Part shown: positions 1 to 9,300 of the stretch, piece after piece | Layout: every line of letters starts with the position of its first letter | How positions within the stretch are numbered: position 1 is the first letter of the stretch | Origin: JAQVQN01 sp964557205 | Lineage (GTDB): Bacteria; Verrucomicrobiota; Kiritimatiellia; RFP12; UBA1067 | Length of the DNA: 13,958 bases | Assembly: GCA_964557205.1 (NCBI GenBank) | Contig: CAZKZI010000090.1 | Coordinates: 1-13,958, forward strand | Direction of reading: 5' to 3' | Translations under genes and position numbers: made by a program | The notes under the pieces: model-generated | Told to the model about the DNA's origin: nothing | The model's database searches: none | Seen by the model: only the letters and a program-made list of their open reading frames with translations

Positions 1-98
1 ATTATTGATCTACAGAATTGGAAGTAATTACCTGCCAATAACTGAGGCATTACGACACCTCGGGCTTTTCGGTTGACACGCTGAAGGCGGATGCGGGG

Positions 99-1247
99 GT
101 GCTGGAGATCTTAAGCGGCACTAACCTGATTACTATTGCCAGTGGCAACTCCAGCTCATCCGGACTTCTGGTCTTTGACGGTACGCTGGTGGTGGGAGGC
201 GGCTATACGCGGACTACAGGCGGTGGCTATGCCCGGACAATGAACGGATCGCTTATCATTACCAACGGAGTGCTTGATCTCAGCACGACTTCCGAGCTGT
301 TGAATGCGTTTTACGGCACCTGCAAGACAACGGTGAACGACAACGGGGTGCTGAACCTGAATATCCTGCGGATAGCGCAAAACCGTGAAGAGGGACGACC
401 GCAACCGGGCGAGAATTATATCAACGTCAATACCGGCGGCACAATCCGTCTGGCACGTTTTCATGTTGATTCCGACACGTATTCACATGGTGGGGTCAAC
501 TTCAACGGCGGCACACTGATTGCAAAATATAGCACAAGCAATTTCATGTTGGTAACACACACAAACTATGCCGATATCTTTTTCACGGTGTGTGAAGGCG
601 GCGCGGTGATCGACAGCAATGGATTTGACATTGGCGGCAGGCAGGAGTTGTACAGCGGTGCGGCGAGTGACGGGGGGCTGACCAAGAAGGGCGCCGGCAC
701 GTTCACGCTTTATCACACCAATACATACAACGGCGTCACCTCGGTTGAGGGGGGCACACTCGTTTTAGACGTGGACAACACACTGCTGTCGGAGAACACG
801 GCTCTTGTCTCCTCCAATGCGGTTCTGGATGTCAACGACAGGACGCAGACGCTGGCGAAGATCGGCGGCGGCGGAACTGTCACCAACAACAGCGGGTTGA
901 CGGTGACAGGCACAGTCGCGCCGGGCGACACCGGTTCCTGCGGCACTTTGACGCTGACTGAAAGCTGTCCGTTGAGCGGAACCCTCGCGGTTGATGTGAA
1001 TGCGGATGGCTCCGGCGACCGGCTGCATGTGCAGGGTGATCTGGATCTTTCCAGTCTGGCGTTGAATGTCGCAGACACTGATCTGCTCGCCAAATACAAA
1101 CGCTACACGGTTGCATCCTGCACAGGCACGCTAAGTGGCTGCTTTACATCCGACAATCTGCCATCCATATGGATCGTCCGGTACATCCCGGCAAACAAAG
1201 AGGTTCAGCTTCTCTATAATGCAGGCACGATGATTCTGGCCAAGTAG
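99..1247 (+). CDS. Autotransporter-associated beta-strand (PATR) repeat protein, 5' end missing or disrupted
   Basis: This is the C-terminal part of a secreted or surface beta-helix protein. The sequence is rich in Gly, Thr, Asn and short hydrophobic strands. A passenger-associated-transport-repeat (PATR) motif lies at about residues 194-223 (LTKKGAGTFTL, then YNGVTSVEGGTLVL); this motif defines the PATR family. A second beta-rich stretch follows (GGGGTVTNNSGL, then VAPGDTG). I see no autotransporter barrel, PEP-CTERM or other sorting signal at the C-terminus. The first usable start is the GTG at 99, but it has no Shine-Dalgarno sequence and no signal peptide follows. Protein-like sequence in the same frame runs back to codon 42 (LRHYDTSGFSVDTLKADAG), where it meets an in-frame TAA at 39-41. 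The true N-terminus is therefore absent, through a frameshift, a rearrangement or an assembly break. A functional surface role is uncertain. Confidence 0.7.
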   Translation: MLEILSGTNLITIASGNSSSSGLLVFDGTLVVGGGYTRTTGGGYARTMNGSLIITNGVLDLSTTSELLNAFYGTCKTTVNDNGVLNLNILRIAQNREEGRPQPGENYINVNTGGTIRLARFHVDSDTYSHGGVNFNGGTLIAKYSTSNFMLVTHTNYADIFFTVCEGGAVIDSNGFDIGGRQELYSGAASDGGLTKKGAGTFTLYHTNTYNGVTSVEGGTLVLDVDNTLLSENTALVSSNAVLDVNDRTQTLAKIGGGGTVTNNSGLTVTGTVAPGDTGSCGTLTLTESCPLSGTLAVDVNADGSGDRLHVQGDLDLSSLALNVADTDLLAKYKRYTVASCTGTLSGCFTSDNLPSIWIVRYIPANKEVQLLYNAGTMILAK

Positions 1248-1248
1248 G

Positions 1249-1339
1249 GCGCGCGAATACCGCGGCGGGCTACGTCAACGCCGTTTGCGTCGAATCCTCC
1301 TCTTGGACATGACCTACTGCTACTCCTTTGTTCGCGCGC
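1249..1339. repeat. 9-bp GC-rich inverted repeat spanning a convergent intergenic region
   Basis: The arms GCGCGCGAA (1249-1257) and TTCGCGCGC (1331-1339) are exact reverse complements about 73 bases apart. They lie just after the PATR stop codon (1245-1247) and inside the last codons of the convergent metallophosphoesterase gene. The position would suit a shared transcription end, but neither side has a T tract and the loop is long. The alternating GC sequence could match by chance. The remaining bases of the gap (1258-1319) hold no gene that I can support. Confidence 0.25.
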
Positions 1340-3251
1340 GCAATCTCACTATGCCGCCGAGATCCCCTTCACGGGTGGAAATCATCCACGTCAACGCTTT
1401 TGCAGGCAATACTCCTTCGCTCACAAAGCCGCGATTGTGAACCTGCCGCATCTCCCATTCCATGCGGTCGGGATAGACGCGCAGCACACGGTAGAGGTGC
1501 GGCCATTCGACATAGGCGGCATTCTGCAGAAAAACGATGCTGCTGTGCACATCCATGGAGGTATAGTGCATATGGCCGTTAAAAGTCGCCACGACATTGG
1601 GAGCCGCTTGAATCAGCGCCAGCACCTCCGGATCCCAAAGCTTCGGTTTCCCGATCTGGTATCCGCATGTGCTCTCGCCCCCGCGATTGTAGAAAGGAAA
1701 ATGCCACATTACCAGCGTCGGCGTATGGATATCCTCCGTAAGCATCCGCCTCAGCCAATCGATCTCAGCCGGCTTTGCAGCCATGCGCTTGGCTTTAGAC
1801 CTATCATAATTGTCCAGAATACGATCATCCCGGTCGTGCCACCACGCACCGTCCAGCACAAGAAAACGCAGTGGCGGTTTATTGAGCACATACTGAGTTT
1901 GGTTGTCTGGAAAAAGATCCGGGAGCAATTCGTGCAAAGTCGGCCGCGTTTCGGCAAGGTATGCGTCATGGTTCCCGATGCAGCCGTACACCGGCAAACC
2001 ACCGGAGCGGATGGCCTGAGCCAACGATTCGATCTCCGACCGGCGGCCAGTATTTGTCATGTCCCCCGCGATCAGGGCGAACGCAACCCCCTCCGCACGG
2101 AGTTGCCGCAGTGATTTACCCAGTTCATCGATCGCAGGCTCATCCATCTTGATGTTCATCCATTCGTGGCGCCCCGCACCTAAATGCGTATCTGCTAACA
2201 GAGCAAAAGTATAGAGCGGTGACTCCACCGAACGCTCCGACGAGCGCAGCTCAAAGGAATGAAAAACTCCCGCAGGCCGCATGTGCGGTCCTGCCACAGT
2301 GATGTAGTGGCGGCCCTTTTCCAAGAGCCACTCCGTCAGCTTCACGACCGTTGCAGGCCTCTCCCCTTGTATATCAGGGGCAGGATTCGTCTCTCGATTG
2401 TCTATATTACGCCAGGTTGCAACCTTTACCATCGGCGCTCCGACCAATGTGTCGTCCGAGAGCACATACGCCCGCAGACCGGGCCGCAGGTCTATATCCG
2501 GCTCCAGTTCCACTGTTCCCTCCACATACACGGGTTCCTCAACATCCACGGCGAACATCAGCAGACCCTCGGCAGGGATTGCGACAGAGGATGCGGTCAC
2601 TGGCAGAACTTTCGCATGGCCAATCGCAGGCGCGAACGCCCCCTGCGCAGCCTTGAGGGTGAGACGCTGCCCCCGGCGCAACGCAACAGCATGCTGCTCC
2701 GCCGCTGCGCGTAATTGCGCCTCCAAGCAGGGCCAGACCACAATGGGAGGATCTGGAATATCGACCTTGCGCAGTGTCACGTCATCGAACCAGCAATCTC
2801 CGCTGGTCGTCCGCAACGCCAACATAAACCCGCGATCAGCAGGCCGCCACTGCTTGGCACGAACCACACCGCGCATTTGCACCCATTGACCCGCAACGCC
2901 ACCGCGCACGCTGCTGACCGTATACCGCTGCCTACCGTCGGAAGCTGAGATATAGACTTGGGCCGCATTGTTCGCGCTGGCATTGACCCAGAGTGTATAT
3001 TCGTAGTCACTCGAAAAATCTAATCGTCCGTCCAATCTAAAATAGGCGCCACCGGAATCTTTCGTCGGCGTAACCCGCAATGAACATACCCCACTGTGTA
3101 CGCGGGAGATGTCCGAAGTGTAAGTTGCCTGATAGACGTGCAGATCGGGCAGTTTTCCTTCAAAGCCCTCGGATATATCCACTTGCGCCTGCGCTAAAAA
3201 AACCGTATGTGCAAATAACAAAACCATCCCTGTTACCGCATACCCACGCAC
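1320..3251 (-). CDS. Secreted metallophosphoesterase with N-terminal carbohydrate-binding domain
   Basis: This is a calcineurin-like phosphoesterase of 643 residues, predicted to be exported. A signal peptide occupies about residues 1-22 (MVLLFAHTVFLAQAQ from Met9). Residues 25-165 form a beta-sandwich resembling CBM4/9 carbohydrate-binding modules, with SGVCSLRVTP near the start and CWFDDVTLRKV at the end. Residues 170-340 are a further beta-rich region I cannot name. The catalytic domain at about 347-595 has every family motif: ADTHLG (D354, H356), AGDM (D397), GNHD (N427, H428), WHFP (H517) and NGHMH (H560, H562). A dinuclear metal site is therefore expected to be intact. The substrate is unknown; a phosphodiester or phosphomonoester on or near a polysaccharide is an inference from the binding module. 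The GTG start at 3251 has AAGAGAAG about 4 bases upstream. The 156-bp gap from the upstream methyltransferase gene leaves room for its own promoter. Confidence 0.88.
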   Translation of the reverse strand: MRGYAVTGMVLLFAHTVFLAQAQVDISEGFEGKLPDLHVYQATYTSDISRVHSGVCSLRVTPTKDSGGAYFRLDGRLDFSSDYEYTLWVNASANNAAQVYISASDGRQRYTVSSVRGGVAGQWVQMRGVVRAKQWRPADRGFMLALRTTSGDCWFDDVTLRKVDIPDPPIVVWPCLEAQLRAAAEQHAVALRRGQRLTLKAAQGAFAPAIGHAKVLPVTASSVAIPAEGLLMFAVDVEEPVYVEGTVELEPDIDLRPGLRAYVLSDDTLVGAPMVKVATWRNIDNRETNPAPDIQGERPATVVKLTEWLLEKGRHYITVAGPHMRPAGVFHSFELRSSERSVESPLYTFALLADTHLGAGRHEWMNIKMDEPAIDELGKSLRQLRAEGVAFALIAGDMTNTGRRSEIESLAQAIRSGGLPVYGCIGNHDAYLAETRPTLHELLPDLFPDNQTQYVLNKPPLRFLVLDGAWWHDRDDRILDNYDRSKAKRMAAKPAEIDWLRRMLTEDIHTPTLVMWHFPFYNRGGESTCGYQIGKPKLWDPEVLALIQAAPNVVATFNGHMHYTSMDVHSSIVFLQNAAYVEWPHLYRVLRVYPDRMEWEMRQVHNRGFVSEGVLPAKALTWMISTREGDLGGIVRLRARTKE

Positions 3252-3407
3252 CTGATCTTCTCTTAAAAAAGTTTTTCTAATGGTTTTCCTCTGCTTTCTC
3301 TTTCATTCCACTCGAAAATAATCCCAAAGCGGTGTCCACCCCACCTATAAAGTACGAATCTTACATCTTTTTTTTACAGCCAAAAAGCTTTGTGCTTTGG
3401 CGCTGAT
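3252..3407. other. AT-rich intergenic spacer, probable leader of the metallophosphoesterase gene
   Basis: This 156-bp spacer separates two minus-strand genes. It is richer in A and T than its flanks and contains an eight-to-nine base T run on the plus strand near 3368-3375. An imperfect hairpin (CAGCCAAAAAGC with GCTTTGGCGCTG, 3378-3406) follows the methyltransferase stop. On the minus strand this hairpin is followed by A residues rather than T residues, so it is not a standard intrinsic terminator for that gene. I could not pick out a convincing -35/-10 pair. Confidence 0.4.
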
Positions 3408-4643
3408 TCAGGACGGACGGAAACTGCGTACAACCCCGTACCCGCGTCGCGACACGACCTCAACATTTCCGAAAATCTCTTCTTGTATCTCAGCCAGCGG
3501 TCGCGCGTTCTTGGCAACCATCATGCACACCCCGTGCGGCAGCAACGCCGCCCGCGCAGTCTCGGCAAACAGGCGCGCGATGCGAAAGTCGGAAAAATAC
3601 GGCGCGTTGCCAAGCGCCAGGTGATAGCCATTACCGCTAACCCCGGTGTCTGACAAGACAAGCTCCGTTTTTTTCAATCCCATCACCGCAATGTTGCGGC
3701 TAGCCGCCGCCAAAGCACGCACGTTCGAATCCACAAACGTCACCCGCACATCAGGCTGGCTGGCTGCCAGCAGACAACCGACCATCCCGCAGCCGCAACC
3801 TATGTCCAGCACCCGCAACCCCGGGCGCAATTCATGCGCGGCTATCTCGACCAACGCCAATCCACCCGCGTCAGGCCGGCGGTGGCAGAAGACCCCGGGT
3901 AAAGAAACCATGCTGATCAAAGCGCTGCCAGGCAGGGAAACCTTAAACTCGGCACTGAAATTTCGCTCCCGCTTGACCGGCATCCGCTTTCGCACCGTGA
4001 CGCAGAAAAGCCCCTTTTTATCAGACAAGACCGTTATATTACCGAACAGCGCCTTGATGTGCTTGAACATGAAACCGCTGTTGCCCTCACACGCCATCAT
4101 GCAAACCGCGCCTTCGGCGAGCTTGCGATGTATGTCGTGCAATTGATCCAGAATCAGTTCGGTGGACACAGACTTGGCAGATGCCATGAAAAGTGCGGTG
4201 TCGTAATTGCCGACTGGAATATCGGAAGTGCACGCCAGCGAAAAACGGGCGGAAGCTTCAGGGGGAACCCTGCTCAAATCAGCCGGAGCAGTAACGAACG
4301 GCTCGGCTACAAAACGAAAGGCACAGCCGTTGGCAGCCAGATTACGTCCGACGGCGCGCACATGGTGAATGTCAAGTATGTGGCAGACTAACGAAGCAAC
4401 AGGGAAATTCGCGGCGACTGTCATTGCCACAACCCCAGTCCGGTTTCCTGCCACCAGAGCCACGGAAAGCCCCGGCGGCAGCCTCCGTATGTTTTCAATC
4501 AGCAACGCCTCGGTCGGATGCAGTCCGGAACGCGAGACAACCCGGTACTGACCGTCAAGAAACGCCTCTGTTTTGGTTTTCACGCCCGCCAGATCCGTTA
4601 TGACAAAAGTCCGCATAGTTCGATAACCGATCTCTTTGCTCAA
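3408..4643 (-). CDS. RsmC/RlmG-like class I SAM-dependent methyltransferase
   Basis: This 411-residue protein has the layout of RsmC and RlmG, which methylate guanine N2 in 16S or 23S rRNA: a degenerate N-terminal methyltransferase domain followed by a catalytic one. The N-terminal half (about 40-220) has a Rossmann-like pattern without a good SAM-binding loop. The catalytic half opens with LPGVFCHRRPDAGG, matching the PGVF segment of RsmC. It continues with motif I VLDIGCGCGMVG (278-289), acidic VTFVDSN (302-307) and the target-base motif as NAPY (346-349), where the family has NPPF or NPPY. The TTG start at 4643 overlaps the stop of the upstream nuclease gene by 4 bp (TTGA), suggesting translational coupling. 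An ATG at 4616 (residue 10) is an alternative start; neither has a strong Shine-Dalgarno sequence. Family assignment is firm, but the exact target base is not established. Confidence 0.82.
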   Translation of the reverse strand: MSKEIGYRTMRTFVITDLAGVKTKTEAFLDGQYRVVSRSGLHPTEALLIENIRRLPPGLSVALVAGNRTGVVAMTVAANFPVASLVCHILDIHHVRAVGRNLAANGCAFRFVAEPFVTAPADLSRVPPEASARFSLACTSDIPVGNYDTALFMASAKSVSTELILDQLHDIHRKLAEGAVCMMACEGNSGFMFKHIKALFGNITVLSDKKGLFCVTVRKRMPVKRERNFSAEFKVSLPGSALISMVSLPGVFCHRRPDAGGLALVEIAAHELRPGLRVLDIGCGCGMVGCLLAASQPDVRVTFVDSNVRALAAASRNIAVMGLKKTELVLSDTGVSGNGYHLALGNAPYFSDFRIARLFAETARAALLPHGVCMMVAKNARPLAEIQEEIFGNVEVVSRRGYGVVRSFRPS

Positions 4644-6382
4644 AGAAACGCGCCCAATTCAAGAACTTCCACATTGCAGGCGCCCAGACGTTGCGCCGTC
4701 TCACGCAACTGCTTGTCATTGCTGACCATAAACACACGCATTTCCGGTGCGGATGTTTTGAAAAACCGTAAGTTTTCTATGATGATACCATCCGCGCGGT
4801 GTTCACCTTTGCCGCCGGAATAAGTCACGCGGACATTCGGCGCGGCCTGAGTGTCGCTACGGGTCGGCCCGTCAAAAACTATCCAAGCCCGCACAGCCGG
4901 ATTGGATGCGGTGATGCGGACAACGTCGGCAATCAAACGGTCGCGTTTGGCCGCATCGTTGAGTGCCTTGCCGCGCGCGGGAGAATATCGCGCCGGAAGA
5001 CCGAAAAGCATATTGTGCCCGTCGATCAGGAGCACCGCCGGAGCGCGTCCCGCCAAGGCCCGCCCGAGTAGTGAAGTATGCTCATTTTGTTCATCGGCCG
5101 CTGTGTCAGGCGGCACACCCAACGCCTGAACCGCAGCCAAACGTTTATGAAAAGCCAGTTTGATCCGTCCGAAAGCGATGTCATCAATCACCGCCAGAGA
5201 ACGAAGCATATCCGGCACATCACGCAATTGCGGCAATTCATTATCGTCAGCAGAGTTTATACGAGTCACAACCGTCTGCTCCAAGGGGGTGGCGTCGGCA
5301 TCCGGTTCTATCAGAGCTTTAAGGCTTTCGATCTCTTTGACGATATCGCATGCCACCGCCTTTAGATCCGGCGAGGGACGCAAAGCGTTGCGCAAAACAG
5401 AGCAAACTCGTTTGCGGATGTTTTCAAGCGCTTCGAGACGTTCCACAATCTTGGCCAGATTGCCGCTGTGACGGTCAAACGCCGCCTGTTTTTTCAAAGC
5501 AGCCTCGGCACGCTTCAGAAGGTCTTTGTGTTCCCCTTCGTCTGCAGCCATCGATTCGACCGACCGCGCCTGCGACAGCCAGCCGTGAAACTCCTGCGCC
5601 AGAGCCAAATCAAGCGCAGCTTTCAAACGCTCCTCCCGACAGGTTTTCTCACGCTGAAGATCTGCCGATATTTCATTATTTTCGCGTTTATTCTGACTCA
5701 ACGCTGTTTCCAGGCACACTACGTTCCGACGGCACGCCTTGAGGTTCTCCCGACTCACCTTCAACTCGTTGGTAACGCGCGCCAAGCGGTCGTCCACACC
5801 TTTCAGCCGACGGTTCTCCGCCGACAAATCGCGTATACGCCCATCCAATTTTTCTTTCTGATGTTGCCACGCTTCACGGGTGCGCGAAATTCCGCCCGCT
5901 TCCGTCACAGCGCCAGCCAGCTCCACAAAATCCGCAAAGCTAGCCTTCAGGCACTCCTGCGCTTCGGCAGCCGGCATATCCATAATTGTCGCCGGACTTT
6001 TCAACCACGCCTCGGCCTTGTCCCGGACCTCTTGGCGCTGATCCAGCAGCAGTGCGACCATCAAAACTTCGCCCCCCAGCAGTGCCGCCAGCGCATTACG
6101 GTTGTCAGCGATAGCATCAAGCGACATCAGTCCGGTCAGTGTGTGCGCACGCGACCGGCGCGCAAGCAAGCGCCGCAGAGTCTCGGTTATCACCGCCGCG
6201 CCACAGGCAATCTGTTGGATACGCGTCCTCAACACCTCAGCATTGCCGGAACGGAAACCGCCGGTCTTAAAAATCTTGTCCGTGGCGGCAAAAGCCGCCA
6301 GATCAGCCTCCGGCACCAACTTGACCAGACGCCGCAACTCTTTGTCATAAGCAGTCGGCAGCGATGTCGCGCAAAGCGCCAT
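4640..6382 (-). CDS. Coiled-coil protein with C-terminal YacP/Rae1-type NYN (PIN-like) nuclease domain
   Basis: This 580-residue protein has no signal peptide and should be cytoplasmic. Residues 1-160 are helical and unrecognised. About 165-260 and 280-355 are charged, heptad-rich and probably coiled coil. The last 130 residues form an NYN domain of the YacP type: LLIDGHNMLFG (D454, N457), IVFDG (D504), ADGIIIENLRF (D531) and VFMVSNDKQLRETAQRLGA (D556). These acidic residues match the metal-binding positions of NYN/PIN nucleases. In Bacillus, YacP (Rae1) is a small ribosome-associated endoribonuclease of about 170 residues, so this long helical N-terminal extension is unusual. The ATG at 6382 begins 8 bp after the stop of the LamG-sialidase gene. 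A weak AGG (6390-6392) overlaps that stop. The gene overlaps the methyltransferase gene downstream by 4 bp. RNA cleavage is inferred from the domain. Confidence 0.85.
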   Translation of the reverse strand: MALCATSLPTAYDKELRRLVKLVPEADLAAFAATDKIFKTGGFRSGNAEVLRTRIQQIACGAAVITETLRRLLARRSRAHTLTGLMSLDAIADNRNALAALLGGEVLMVALLLDQRQEVRDKAEAWLKSPATIMDMPAAEAQECLKASFADFVELAGAVTEAGGISRTREAWQHQKEKLDGRIRDLSAENRRLKGVDDRLARVTNELKVSRENLKACRRNVVCLETALSQNKRENNEISADLQREKTCREERLKAALDLALAQEFHGWLSQARSVESMAADEGEHKDLLKRAEAALKKQAAFDRHSGNLAKIVERLEALENIRKRVCSVLRNALRPSPDLKAVACDIVKEIESLKALIEPDADATPLEQTVVTRINSADDNELPQLRDVPDMLRSLAVIDDIAFGRIKLAFHKRLAAVQALGVPPDTAADEQNEHTSLLGRALAGRAPAVLLIDGHNMLFGLPARYSPARGKALNDAAKRDRLIADVVRITASNPAVRAWIVFDGPTRSDTQAAPNVRVTYSGGKGEHRADGIIIENLRFFKTSAPEMRVFMVSNDKQLRETAQRLGACNVEVLELGAFL

Positions 6383-6390
6383 AAAACAAC

Positions 6391-9300
6391 CTACTGTTCC
6401 TTTGAGTGGTGAAAGTTGATTGCCGCCTCAACCGTGCGGAGGGGGCGGTTGAAGAGACGCAACATCTTGACGCCTCCGGCTACCTTCGCCTTTCGGCTCG
6501 ATGATGTGACCGGTCGAAATCCATCAGGCAGGCTGTTCCAGCCCCGCTTGCTGTTTGCTGCCTCTTCGCAGAATTGGCCGTCCACCACTGCACTGATCAA
6601 ACCAGCCGCGAAGTCGCAAATGAAAACAACATGATGTATTTGGGACAATTTTATAACTCCGTCATCTGTCTGCCATGAAGCTGAAATGTCACCGTCGAAC
6701 AAACTTATGCGGAGTGTCACACAGCCGGACTTTTTGAGTGCCTCCACCTTAACGCCGCGCCTCCCGTCGAAATTGCCGAAAAGCACTGTCCCGTACTCGA
6801 GCTGTTCGAGCAGGAGCAGCATTTCTATGCTAAACCCGCCATCGGCTACTTCGCCGAATCCGGGCGGAATCTCCAGCTCCCTATGACCACCGTCAGCGAA
6901 AAGCGACTCCGACAGCAATCCTTTGCCGCAAAGAGCGGCGCCGGGCACATCCGTCCAAAGGCTCGCCAAGAGTTCTGCTGGCATTTCCGTCAGAGAGAAC
7001 CTGTTGTCACAAACAGCGGCAAACCAGAAACGCCCTTTCTGCTCAATCATATCCGTCACTGCGCTCAATTGTGCCCCATCGTCTGCATACAGCAGCAGTT
7101 CCGGCTCTGACCATAAGATGGATCCGTCGTCGCGCTCTACACCCCCGGAAATGAAAACAGCGGAGACGCCAGCATCAATGCTACCGCGATCCGCTCTCTG
7201 ATTACTGTAGCACAACAGATACCTGCCTTCACAAGTTCGGAAAATCTTAGGGGCCATGCCGCCTGATCTAACTTTCCGCCCGCCAGAGCCAAAAGTCACT
7301 GGGGTCGACTTTAACCAGCTCTTGCCCAAATCACGGCTGACGCTTTGCGTGACATAACCTTTATCACTGAAAACGCAAATTATTGCTCCATCGGAAAGAG
7401 TCGTCAGGTGATGCGATAACTGCAACCCGTCGGAGTCGGAATTCCTGATGCCTTTCTCTCCCTCCGGCAACAACCGGAATCTGACCAAGTTCGGATTGCG
7501 TTCAGACAATATGTTATCTGAAGCTACCGTCCATCCTTCACCATCTGCCCCGGAACTGCCGGACATCTTGGTGATCGCAAAGAAAACCTCTTGTTCCCAT
7601 ACCGTCGGTTGGCCGGCGCACCGGAAAAGCAACTGCTCTCCCTCCCACGGGTTCAGCCGATCAATGGCCGTAGCGCGCAGAGGAACCCGATACTGCTCTT
7701 TAGACCAGTTCAAGCCGTCATCGTCAGAGAACCTGTAGACCATAAAACCGTCCGCCCAAGGATCAGAGTTTCCCGGCTTATCAGCCGCCGGCTTAAAACC
7801 GTCGCCGCAATAACCATAGAAAGCGTAAATACGACCAAACGGTGTCATCAGACCGTTTACCCATGCTGCATCCGGCACATTGCCGGCTTCGATCACGGAC
7901 GGCGATGACCATGACCGTCCTTGATCCCTGCTGGCCGTCGACACCAACTGTCGCGCTGTACAGTTCTCGCATTCGGTTTCAGCGGACAGAAGTCCGATCC
8001 AGTGACCGGCGCGGTTTAACGTCAAAAAAGGCTGCCCGACGCACTTCACGCTGTCAACCCGCAAACCACGCTGAACATTTCTCGCGTCATCGAAAACAGG
8101 TTGTCCGGCACGAGGCGCATTGTCAGGCAGCGCGCACAACAACTGTTCGGCGGCCAGCGGCCCGTCAGTCACACGCCAGGCATCAAGCCAACCCACAAAC
8201 GAATTTGAGAACGAGTCCCGGCCGCCCAAAGTGAAGTCTGGGAAACCGTGAGAGCGGTCAGGAGCTCCGAGATTGACGACCGAACTTTGCCAGACGCCGT
8301 CGAGGTAAAGCTGCCACACCCCCTTGCCCGCGGCCGTGTGATCGTAAACCAAGGCCACATGATGCCATGCACTATCGCCGCTGACATCGGCATTAGGAAA
8401 AAAACGTTCGAACTGCAGCCGGCCGCCCTTGGCTACATCGCTGACAACCAAATAAAAACGCGTCCGGCCGCCGTCCTCGCGCAAAGCCAACAGCCAACCG
8501 TTGGCTGAGTCACGCGCACCGGCCACAATCCAGAAACGGTCAGCGGGATCACCGTCTTTTTTGAACCATCCTTCTACCGTGAAACTGTTGGTAAGATCAC
8601 AATGGGCTCCCAGCCCCGGCGCTTTTAAGAGACTGCGCTGCCCCAAGCTCCCATCAAACCGCAAGCTGCCTGCGTTTCTTAAACTTTCCGACTTAACCTG
8701 CTTAAGCGCCCGCACGCCCGGCAAAATCGCGAGCGCCTGGCCGTCCGCGCCCGAAACTCCACCGTCCCTGCCGGTTACCAAATGAACCCCGGCACCGCTC
8801 CTGTCCTTGCAATCCGTTCCGCCGTTTACAGAATGGTCAAGCGGCCAGTAAGCCACCATCTTTGGAGCATTTACGCTCAAAAATTCCGCAGGCTTTAAAG
8901 GCTTATCGCTGACACGCCAAAGATCCAGTTGCCCTTTAAAACTTTCTTTTGCGCCGGGCTTACCGCCTATGAAAAAATCGCGCGATATGCACACTTGAGC
9001 TTGGCTGACGCCAGTGGTTAAAGATCCGCATTTCACGCCGTTCAGATACAGTTCCCACAAGGCTTTCTCAGCGGTAAGCTGACTTACCAAGGCCACATGC
9101 TTCCATCCGTAATCTCCAGTAATGTCTGAACCGGTGAAAACACTTTCACTAACGGAGGAGGCCGATCCGTAACGCGTTAGCAAATGGAAGCGCGTCCTGC
9201 CGCCATCCTCCCGCAGCGTAAGTGCCCAGCCCGTTGCCGTGCCTAAAGTCCCAGCCAGGTATTGGCTCTCTTTATCGGCAGACTCACCGGCTCTGCGCAA

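Noticed and set aside
1258..1319. Possible short coding remnant after the PATR stop
   Set aside because: A brief open stretch has a protein-like look, but it has no start, no ribosome site and ends within about 20 codons.
1437..2114. Plus-strand open frame (225 codons) opposite the metallophosphoesterase gene
   Set aside because: It overlaps the catalytic domain of a gene with complete motifs and shows no protein-like composition or domain.
3378..3406. Hairpin near a T run as an intrinsic terminator
   Set aside because: The stem is imperfect and the T run is on the wrong side for the minus-strand gene that ends here; no plus-strand gene precedes it.
5468..6412. Long plus-strand open frame (314 codons) opposite the nuclease gene
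   Set aside because: It is antisense to a gene with clear NYN motifs, its product shows no recognisable domain and is rich in Arg, His and Gln, and it has no clear ribosome site.
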